This document shows positions 1-4,888 of a stretch of 10,470 nt of DNA, piece by piece (the first letter of the stretch is position 1; each line of letters opens with the position of its first letter). The stretch is from the NCBI GenBank assembly GCA_040758255.1, contig JBFLVX010000084.1, positions 1 through 10,470 of the forward strand, in the 5' to 3' direction. Source of the DNA: JACRPZ01 sp040758255. Its GTDB lineage: Bacteria > Nitrospirota > Thermodesulfovibrionia > UBA6902. Both the position numbers and the translations under genes were made by a program. The notes below the pieces were generated by a model. That model ran no database searches and had not been told where the DNA came from. It was given only the letters and a program-made list of their open reading frames with translations.

Positions 1-16
1 ACCGAAACATTTTGTA

Positions 17-45
17 TTGAAATATCCCATTAATCATTGTAAAGT
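17..45 (+). promoter_or_regulatory. possible sigma70-like promoter for the HNH gene
   Basis: TTGAAA at 17-22 (5 of 6 to TTGACA) and TAAAGT at 40-45 (4 of 6 to TATAAT) are separated by 17 bp. Transcription would start near 52, just upstream of a weak ribosome binding site (GAGGGA, 55-60) and the ATG at 67. The surrounding DNA is AT-rich, where chance matches are common, so this is a weak call. Confidence 0.3.
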
Positions 46-66
46 TTAAAACAAGAGGGATTTTTT

Positions 67-912
67 ATGAGCTTAAGGCTTGAAGATCAATTTTATATAT
101 ACAAAAAAGAAGTTGATTGGTCAGCATTACGAGAAGGTTTTTCCATTCCAGTTTCTACGCAAGTAGTTTTTCAGAAAAAAATAAAGAACTATATAAAAAG
201 AGGAGAAAAACGAGATATAAATATTATTTTAGATAATGATACCTATCAGATTAAATTGGTAAATCAAATTTTTGATGAAACAAAATATCCGGGGCATTCA
301 GATATAGTGCAGATAAGATATTCTCCCCAAAGTCCATTTGCGATGAGGCTCCGTGAAATATTCAAAACAAGCATGGATTACTTAAAAGAAAAGCGAATTT
401 CACATAGGATCACCAAACTGCCCGAGGGGATGAGAGAGTATATTATCTTATACACAACGCAATATGAAAACACCTTTTTTCTTGACTATATAACCAATTC
501 TGAATCAGCTCAGATTAGGCAAGCAATCTCCGTGATGAGAGAAGAAGATTTTGAATTTGAATCAAATTACAAGAAGATAGATGACTCGGCGAGAATAGAA
601 GCAAAGCAACAGGTAATTAAAATACGACGATTAGACAAAGCTGTTGGAGAAAGTTTGAAATTATTTTATAGCTACAAATGTCAAGTTTGCGGTGTGAACT
701 TTTCCGAGCGGCATAATTGTTTTATAGTCGAGGCGCATCATATTGATTCTTTTGTGATCTCTCTTAACAACAATGCAAATAACATTGTTGTTCTTTGTCC
801 TAATCATCATAGAATTATGCATAGGGCCAATCCTATCTTTGATAAAAGACAGAGCATATTCATTTACCCGAATGGATTTGAAGAAAAACTTGTCTTAAAT
901 AAACATTTATAG
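67..912 (+). CDS. HNH endonuclease domain protein, possibly restriction-type
   Basis: This 281-residue protein ends in a zinc-binding HNH nuclease domain. Visible elements are a CxxC knuckle (C205, C208), the EAHHID stretch with H224/H225 as candidate general base, an asparagine-rich turn (N235-N239), and CPNHHRIMH (C244 to H252), which completes the zinc site and the beta-beta-alpha metal fold. Residues 1-120 are not a domain I can name. They include a GEKRDINIILDN segment and a QIRYS segment, and could be a DNA-recognition part as in modification-dependent or Type II HNH enzymes; that is inference. The ATG follows AGAGGGA by six bases. The gene is much more AT-rich than its neighbours (about 30% G+C in the lines I counted by eye, against about half next door), which suggests horizontal acquisition. 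No methyltransferase lies beside it on the right, and the left side is outside the window. HNH is well supported; the role is open. Confidence 0.85.
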   Translation: MSLRLEDQFYIYKKEVDWSALREGFSIPVSTQVVFQKKIKNYIKRGEKRDINIILDNDTYQIKLVNQIFDETKYPGHSDIVQIRYSPQSPFAMRLREIFKTSMDYLKEKRISHRITKLPEGMREYIILYTTQYENTFFLDYITNSESAQIRQAISVMREEDFEFESNYKKIDDSARIEAKQQVIKIRRLDKAVGESLKLFYSYKCQVCGVNFSERHNCFIVEAHHIDSFVISLNNNANNIVVLCPNHHRIMHRANPIFDKRQSIFIYPNGFEEKLVLNKHL

Positions 913-930
913 TCTGCGAGTACTGTCAGG

Positions 931-973
931 ATAGAGGTATTCAGATGTTTTTGAGTACCTCTATTGTTTTTTT
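931..973 (+). terminator. rho-independent terminator of the HNH gene
   Basis: A perfect 9-bp stem, ATAGAGGTA (931-939) with TACCTCTAT (956-964), encloses a 16-nt loop and is followed on the plus strand by TGTTTTTTT. The opposite strand has no T run after the stem, so it ends plus-strand transcription only. The right arm and T run lie inside the last codons of the convergent hydrolase gene, which ends at 941. Confidence 0.75.
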
Positions 974-1915
974 AATCACTTTTTTATGCCACATAATTGA
1001 AAGATGATTCGCAGGCAGGTTATAGTGCGCCTGACTCCATGGCAGTACAGAACTCTTCGCGGAGACAAGGACGTCTCCCTTCCCGGGGATAATTTCATCA
1101 AGCTGCAAAGGCGGTGGCAGGATCTTTAAGAGCGAGTCAGGGATAGAGAATAATTCTTTCGGGATGAACTTACCGTCCCTTTCTTCCCATCTGTAAACGG
1201 TCAGTATCTTCGGCTTTGTGCCGCCGAATGAGATGTAGTTTACTCCTTTCTGCTGTGAGTCCTTTAGAGAACTGAAGAAATCCGAATCAGGCATAAGCTC
1301 TTTTATTGCCTTGCCCTCAAGCAGTTCCCCTGTACTATTTATGATTTCGGACAGGCTGACATGCGTATACTTCGGCAGAACTCCCTTAAAGAGCGCATAT
1401 AATGGCGCGACATACTTGCCGATACTTGAGATGGCACTGCCTGAATTCGGCGTCGCGATGGTTATAAGGGCTTTTATTTCAGGCCGGCCTTCTTCCATAA
1501 ACTTCCTTGCGACAAGCCCGCCTCTGCTGTGGCATACGAGAGCTATCCGGCTCTTGGGAAAAATCTCCTCCGCCCTCTCGACAACCTCTGTAAGGTCATT
1601 CACTGCCGCGCTTATCGGTCCTGCCGGCCTTCGCTGGCTCCAGCATATGATATTGATCCCTTCTTTTACGAGCGCATCCCACAGCGTCTGAATGTTTTCG
1701 GGCATATCACCGAAAGAGATTTTCTTTCCGTTGTGATTCTCCGGCAGGCAGGGTTTTGGAGTTTTTGCCGCAAAGAGCTTAAGCGGGACCTTTTTGGCTA
1801 ACACCTTTGCATTCAGGGGATCAAGCCAGATGTTTTTATCCGTACCGAGGCCGTGGATAAGGATTGCCAGAGGATTATTTCTTTCACCCTTATGAACGGT
1901 TATATCTAATTCCAC
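941..1915 (-). CDS. alpha/beta hydrolase (lipase/esterase-like)
   Basis: A 324-residue serine hydrolase of the alpha/beta fold. The oxyanion-hole HG lies at 21-22 after a hydrophobic strand (LAILIHGLG). The nucleophile elbow is CHSRGG with S130. GKGDVLV supplies the probable acid D281, and PANHLSI supplies the probable base H304, so the triad looks complete. ATPNSGS (residues 154-160) just after the elbow is typical of lipase and PGAP1-like members. There is no signal peptide, so a cytoplasmic location is expected; the substrate cannot be told. Translation starts at GTG (1915). The codon immediately before it in frame is TAA, so no upstream start is possible, and the ribosome binding site is poor. 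A tiny ORF, ATG AAT AAT GTG GGC TAA, ends directly against the GTG and might couple initiation. The gene is monocistronic or trails the dCMP deaminase gene across an inverted-repeat element. Confidence 0.85.
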   Translation of the reverse strand: MELDITVHKGERNNPLAILIHGLGTDKNIWLDPLNAKVLAKKVPLKLFAAKTPKPCLPENHNGKKISFGDMPENIQTLWDALVKEGINIICWSQRRPAGPISAAVNDLTEVVERAEEIFPKSRIALVCHSRGGLVARKFMEEGRPEIKALITIATPNSGSAISSIGKYVAPLYALFKGVLPKYTHVSLSEIINSTGELLEGKAIKELMPDSDFFSSLKDSQQKGVNYISFGGTKPKILTVYRWEERDGKFIPKELFSIPDSLLKILPPPLQLDEIIPGKGDVLVSAKSSVLPWSQAHYNLPANHLSIMWHKKVIKKTIEVLKNI

Positions 1916-1946
1916 TTAGCCCACATTATTCATAAACTTTTTGTGT

Positions 1947-2092
1947 CATGGCAGGCGAGTCTCAAAAACGTATTTAACTCGATGAGATTTATAAAATTTA
2001 TTTTTACTCTTGCAGATGACGGCTTGACAGTATATGTTCTAAATTTGTCTTTAAGGTATCGAAAAATACGTTTCTTCAACTCACCTGCCGTG
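1947..2092. repeat. imperfect inverted repeat, MITE-like element or relic
   Basis: The gene-free gap between the hydrolase and the dCMP deaminase holds two related arms facing each other. The left arm (1947-1984, plus strand) starts CATGGCAGGCGAGT. The right arm (2057-2092, read on minus) starts CACGGCAGGTGAGT. The first 29 positions match at 23, including a shared AAACGTATTT block, then CGAT after a 2-nt gap; a shared AAATTTA lies further in. The interior (about 70 bp) is AT-rich and has no credible ORF. I see no clear target-site duplication. This is the size and shape of a miniature inverted-repeat transposable element, or of a decayed insertion-sequence end pair; I do not recognise the family. 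It would fold into a long imperfect hairpin in any transcript crossing it. Confidence 0.55.
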
Positions 2093-2111
2093 AACTGGGA
2101 ATACTATAAGT

Positions 2112-2567
2112 TTAAGAGAGTCTTATCTTTTCAAGATTGCCGTCATTTCTCAGGTATACAACTTCTGTAATCTGCGAATTCCTGATCATGCGTTCACAGA
2201 GCTTGCAGGGTTTGCCGTTGGCAAAGCTCTCGTTCTCTTCAAAGCCCGCTATATAGATAGTCGCGCCTTTCATCCTCTCCGGCGGCGCGTTTATCACAGC
2301 ATTCTGCTCTGCATGAACAGCCTCGCAGAGTTCATACCTTTCGCCTGACGGGATATTCTGCTCTTTTCTGATGCATTTATTCAGGTCAATGCAGTTCTCG
2401 ATCCCGCGCGGCGCGCCGTTATATCCCGTGCTTATTATCACATTGTCCTTCACGATCACCGCCCCGTACTTTCTGCGCAGGCAGGTGGATCTTGACGACA
2501 CAACCTTTGCTATCTCTATAAAGTAGTGATCCCAGTCAGGCCGCCTGCTATTCTCTTTCGTTAACAT
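2112..2567 (-). CDS. dCMP deaminase (ComEB-type cytidine/deoxycytidylate deaminase)
   Basis: This 151-residue zinc enzyme deaminates dCMP to dUMP, the substrate of thymidylate synthase. The zinc site is complete: HAE (H85, with E87 as proton shuttle) and PCKLC (C121, C124). GYNGAP (48-53) and the cysteine-containing insert around C59, C65 and C81 are characteristic of the allosteric dCMP deaminase group, also called ComEB, as opposed to tRNA or cytidine deaminases. RPDWDHYFIEIAKVVSSRST at the N-terminus is where family members begin, so the ATG at 2567 is sound; the next in-frame codons upstream include a stop. There is no Shine-Dalgarno sequence. A consensus extended -10 lies five bases upstream, suggesting a leaderless mRNA. 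Length is normal for the family. It shares dNTP supply with nrdJ in this window but is not in the same operon. Confidence 0.93.
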   Translation of the reverse strand: MLTKENSRRPDWDHYFIEIAKVVSSRSTCLRRKYGAVIVKDNVIISTGYNGAPRGIENCIDLNKCIRKEQNIPSGERYELCEAVHAEQNAVINAPPERMKGATIYIAGFEENESFANGKPCKLCERMIRNSQITEVVYLRNDGNLEKIRLS

Positions 2568-2572
2568 GAGTA

Positions 2573-2581
2573 ATTATAACA
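2573..2581 (-). promoter_or_regulatory. extended -10 promoter of the dCMP deaminase gene
   Basis: On the minus strand the sequence reads TGTTATAAT, a perfect extended -10 (TGnTATAAT), with no convincing -35. Only five bases (TACTC) separate it from the ATG, so the transcript should start at or within a base or two of the start codon. Confidence 0.55.
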
Positions 2582-2665
2582 GAGAGCCGTAACTTGCCGC
2601 TCTGCAACCAAATCACTCTTCCATGTGTTATTCTTAATAAGCGTTTAGCCACCTGAAAAATAATC

Positions 2666-3421
2666 ATGAACCCTCTTGAAATTTACAAAAGACTGCCGGG
2701 GATAAACTGCGGAAAGTGTACCGCAAAGACCTGTATGGCCTTTGCAATGAAGATGGCGAAGAATGAGGTCTCTCTTTCCGAATGTACAAAGCTCACGGAG
2801 CAAGGGAAGAATGAGCTTGAAGCCATGCTCTCAGAGGCTGATCTGAGCGATTGGAAGGATAAATTTCTTAAAGAACTGCTGAGTGATATGGCAAAGAAAG
2901 ATCTCGCCCCTGTTGCTGAAGGCATAGGAGCATCGGCTGAAGGCGGTGCATTGAAGATTAAGTACATGGGCAAAGATATTACAGTCACGAACTCAGGTTT
3001 TAATGAGGAGCTTGGCATATGGGATAAACTGCTTATCCTTATGTATGTAAGAAACGCAGGGAAGGCAGCACTGACTGGGAAATGGGTTGCATTCAGGGAT
3101 TTAAAGGACGGCTCTCTCAAATCCATAGGTTTTAAGGAGAGCTGCGAAGCTCCTCTTGCGAAAGTTTTTGGCGCAGATCAGGAAGGCGTTATAAAGAGAC
3201 TGCTTGCCAATGGCGCAGAGAAAGTCAGCGGTTTTACAACAGAGTACAGCTATAAAGTATACCCCCTTCCCAAAATACCATTTATGATCTTGCTTTGGCC
3301 CGCGGAAGAAGATTTTGAGCCTGCCTGCAGTATACTGCTCGATTCTACAGCCTCGGAATTTCTCGATGTGGAGGCGCTGCTCTTCCTCGGACAGGCGCTG
3401 GTTAGCAGGCTTAAGAGATAA
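2666..3421 (+). CDS. [4Fe-4S] domain plus DUF3786 protein
   Basis: This 251-residue soluble protein has two parts. Residues about 5-45 are a small iron-sulfur domain with spacing C15-x2-C18-x4-C23-x16-C40 (CGKCTAKTC then SLSEC), as in the corrinoid/Fe-S protein family Fe-S domain. Residues about 65-250 match my recollection of DUF3786 (ITVTNSGFNEELGIWDKLLI, then YVRNAGKAALTGKWVAFRDL and a C-terminal LLFLGQALVSRL). Such proteins occur in anaerobes, including sulfate reducers, Nitrospirota and methanogens; their biochemical role is unknown to me. The cysteine pattern suggests electron transfer or corrinoid-related chemistry, but this is inference. The ATG at 2666 has only a weak ribosome binding site, though the Fe-S domain begins immediately after it, so the start is likely. 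It is divergent from the dCMP deaminase gene (98-bp gap) and convergent with rlpA (8-bp gap), hence monocistronic. Confidence 0.82.
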   Translation: MNPLEIYKRLPGINCGKCTAKTCMAFAMKMAKNEVSLSECTKLTEQGKNELEAMLSEADLSDWKDKFLKELLSDMAKKDLAPVAEGIGASAEGGALKIKYMGKDITVTNSGFNEELGIWDKLLILMYVRNAGKAALTGKWVAFRDLKDGSLKSIGFKESCEAPLAKVFGADQEGVIKRLLANGAEKVSGFTTEYSYKVYPLPKIPFMILLWPAEEDFEPACSILLDSTASEFLDVEALLFLGQALVSRLKR

Positions 3422-3429
3422 AGATTGTT

Positions 3430-4122
3430 TTAATTCTTTGCTGTTATAAGAGTTGCGTAACCTTCCTGAGCAAGCTGCTCAGCAAGTGAAAGTGCATCGT
3501 CGCGTCCTTTAAACTCCCCTATCCTTACCCTGTAGAATTTCTGCTCGCCTTTCAGGAATGTTGTTATATAAACGTTGCTGTATTTAAGCTCAAGCCCCTG
3601 CTTCAGCCTGTACGCATTCGCCTGCTCTATGAATGCGCCGACCTGGATCGTCAAGGCTCCGGCTGGCAGAGAAGGGGCAAACTCAACCCTCTTTGCATAG
3701 CGCATCTCCCTTCCGAGACGCTCTATCCTCACTCTGCCTACGCCTTTTAAATCAAAACCGATCTCCTTTGCGGCTCCGTAAGAGAGATCAAGGTCTCTCC
3801 CTGCAATGAACGGCCCCCGGTCGTTTACAATCACCTCAACCGATCTGTTGTTATCAGGGTTAGTAACGCGCAGCCTTGTGCCGAAATCCATTGTCTTGTG
3901 AGCCGCTGTCAGGCCGTACATGTCAAATCTTTCCCCCGACGAAGTCGGCCTTCCGTGAAAATCCTTTCCGTACCATGAGGCGGTGACATAGCCTTCTCTT
4001 GCAGGATAGTAGTCAGCAGGGGGGAGAGAGGCGCAGGAGGAGAGGAGGACGGAGAATAAGAGAAGGATTAGAAGGCTTGCGCGACTTCTTCCATTGTTGA
4101 TGTGAGTTATAGTGGTACTCAT
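3430..4122 (-). CDS. rlpA: RlpA-like septal lipoprotein with DPBB and SPOR domains
   Basis: A 230-residue outer-membrane lipoprotein predicted to be a lytic transglycosylase acting on septal, denuded peptidoglycan. A basic N-terminus and hydrophobic core (RASLLILLLFSVLL) lead to the lipobox LSSC with lipidated C30. The double-psi beta-barrel RlpA domain spans about 44-135, with TASWYGKDFHGRPTSSGE, the conserved TAAHKT (H75) and VNDRGPF with its catalytic-region aspartate. A SPOR domain follows at about 156-229 (TIQVGAF to YATLIT), which binds peptidoglycan stripped of stem peptides at division sites. The ATG at 4122 lacks a good ribosome binding site but lies two bases after the stop of a strongly initiated 52-codon ORF, so translation is probably coupled. 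Length and domain order are usual for short RlpA proteins. It converges on the DUF3786 gene. Confidence 0.92.
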   Translation of the reverse strand: MSTTITHINNGRSRASLLILLLFSVLLSSCASLPPADYYPAREGYVTASWYGKDFHGRPTSSGERFDMYGLTAAHKTMDFGTRLRVTNPDNNRSVEVIVNDRGPFIAGRDLDLSYGAAKEIGFDLKGVGRVRIERLGREMRYAKRVEFAPSLPAGALTIQVGAFIEQANAYRLKQGLELKYSNVYITTFLKGEQKFYRVRIGEFKGRDDALSLAEQLAQEGYATLITAKN

Positions 4123-4124
4123 AA

Positions 4125-4283
4125 TTATGTTGCGTAAATATACTGTCTTCTGCCCGACACTTTAGATATTGCCTCAAAGAGAATGCCTATTATGGAATAA
4201 CCTTTAAGTGTAAATATCTTACCAATTATCCAAGCGGAAAATGAAAATATGAGATTCATATTAACCAATATTTTCTTAACCAT
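4125..4283 (-). CDS. small hydrophobic protein (52 aa) upstream of rlpA
   Basis: I do not recognise this 52-residue ORF, which starts MVKKILVNMN and ends at 4125. It is kept as a gene because AAGGAGGT (4291-4298 on minus) sits seven bases before its ATG, the strongest ribosome binding site in the window, and because its stop is two bases from the rlpA ATG. An alternative ATG two codons upstream (4289) is too close to that site, and a 67-codon version from 4328 would place the site inside the coding region. The peptide is basic and hydrophobic: about residues 4-26 (ILVNMNLIFSFSAWIIGKIF) could form one membrane helix, with a second hydrophobic patch at YSIIGILF. It might be a small membrane protein of the envelope, or a leader ORF that delivers ribosomes to rlpA. 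No homologue is claimed. Confidence 0.5.
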   Translation of the reverse strand: MVKKILVNMNLIFSFSAWIIGKIFTLKGYSIIGILFEAISKVSGRRQYIYAT

Positions 4284-4290
4284 AGACATC

Positions 4291-4298
4291 ACCTCCTT
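4291..4298 (-). promoter_or_regulatory. strong Shine-Dalgarno deciding the small ORF start
   Basis: AAGGAGGT on the minus strand matches the anti-Shine-Dalgarno over eight bases and is spaced seven bases from the ATG at 4283. It is the main reason for calling the 52-codon ORF and for choosing that start. Confidence 0.7.
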
Positions 4299-4374
4299 AA
4301 CCATCTTTCTCTTAAGGCAATTCAACATTGTCGGAACCCAAAAGATCGGGCAAAAGACAGTAGTTTTATTTTTT

Positions 4375-4436
4375 CTGGATCCCCGTTTTCACAGGAATGA
4401 CCCCTCTTCTAACCTTCTCCAGCAAGGGGCGAGGGG
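4375..4436. repeat. degenerate interspersed palindromic repeats in the rlpA/DUF3467 spacer
   Basis: The 228-bp gap between the small ORF and the DUF3467 gene holds two dyads. The first (4375-4401) reads CTGGATCCCCG...CAGGAATGAC, a decayed form of the common intergenic palindrome CTGGATTCCCGC/GCGGGAATGAC known from many proteobacterial and Nitrospirota-like genomes; five of seven stem positions still pair. The second (4401-4436) is bounded by CCCCT and AGGGG, with a CAAGGGGCGAGGGG stretch like other GC-rich intergenic repeats. Neither codes for protein. A plus-strand frame across them is open only by chance. Confidence 0.5.
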
Positions 4437-4445
4437 ACGACCACC

Positions 4446-4485
4446 TAAAATAAGAAACAGGAACATAGTTCCCCATGTTCCTGTT
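4446..4485 (-). terminator. terminator of the nrdJ-DUF3467 transcript
   Basis: A perfect 11-bp inverted repeat, AACAGGAACAT (4456-4466) and ATGTTCCTGTT (4475-4485), has an 8-nt loop. On the minus strand the stem is followed by TCTTATTTTA, a moderately U-rich tail, so it probably ends the nrdJ-DUF3467 transcript about 70 bases after its last stop. The plus-strand tail (GAATTTTACC) is poorer, and no plus-strand gene precedes it. Confidence 0.6.
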
Positions 4486-4556
4486 GAATTTTACCTGTAC
4501 TGTTTTTCTAAGCCTTTAATTCTCAGTTCTTTGACTCCTTATTAAAAAAAATTCTT

Positions 4557-4841
4557 TCACGCATTAAAGCCTATAGTGCCTTTTGGCTCCTCTGCCTGCA
4601 AAATAATCCCGAACTGTGCTTCATATCTCTTCACGTTTTCCTGAAGAGCGGTGATTATCCGTTTCATGTGCCCCGGGCTTGTAATAACTCTTGCCGAGAC
4701 TGTTCCTATAGGAGGCGTGATAACTGAGAAGTCCATAATAAATTCCTCCCTTGTGTGGGTAATCATCAGGTTGTTAGCATACACACCTGCTTGCAGTTGT
4801 GCCGGAAGATTTACTTTCAGTTCTTGCGGCTTGTTTGCCAT
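4557..4841 (-). CDS. DUF3467 family protein
   Basis: A 94-residue protein matching the DUF3467 family by its core GVYANNLMITHTREEFIMDF (residues 19-38), followed by TPPIGTVSARVITSPGHMKR and a C-terminal helix (ITALQENVKRYEAQFG). Family members are about 90-110 residues, so this one is full length. There are no cysteines, signal peptide or membrane segment; a small cytoplasmic alpha/beta protein is likely. The function of the family is not known to me. A purine-rich GGGGGG ribosome binding site lies about five bases before the ATG. The gene follows nrdJ by 47 bp in the same direction without an intervening terminator, so the two are probably co-transcribed. An accessory role in nucleotide reduction would be pure guilt by association. 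Confidence 0.85.
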   Translation of the reverse strand: MANKPQELKVNLPAQLQAGVYANNLMITHTREEFIMDFSVITPPIGTVSARVITSPGHMKRIITALQENVKRYEAQFGIILQAEEPKGTIGFNA

Positions 4842-4888
4842 TTTTGCCCCCCTTTTCTTTGTGCCTCAGCGCCTTTGCTCCTTCGTAA

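Noticed and set aside
2024..2029. Consensus TTGACA on plus inside the inverted-repeat element
   Set aside because: No -10 lies 16-18 bp downstream, and there is no plus-strand gene for it to drive.
1943..2170. Plus-strand open frame of 75 codons between the hydrolase and dCMP deaminase genes
   Set aside because: It runs through both arms of the inverted repeat and into the dCMP deaminase gene on the opposite strand, has no ribosome binding site, and its translation resembles no protein I know.
4249..4545. Plus-strand open frame of 98 codons across the repeat spacer
   Set aside because: It overlaps the well-initiated small ORF on minus, reads through the palindromic repeats and the terminator hairpin, and lacks a ribosome binding site.
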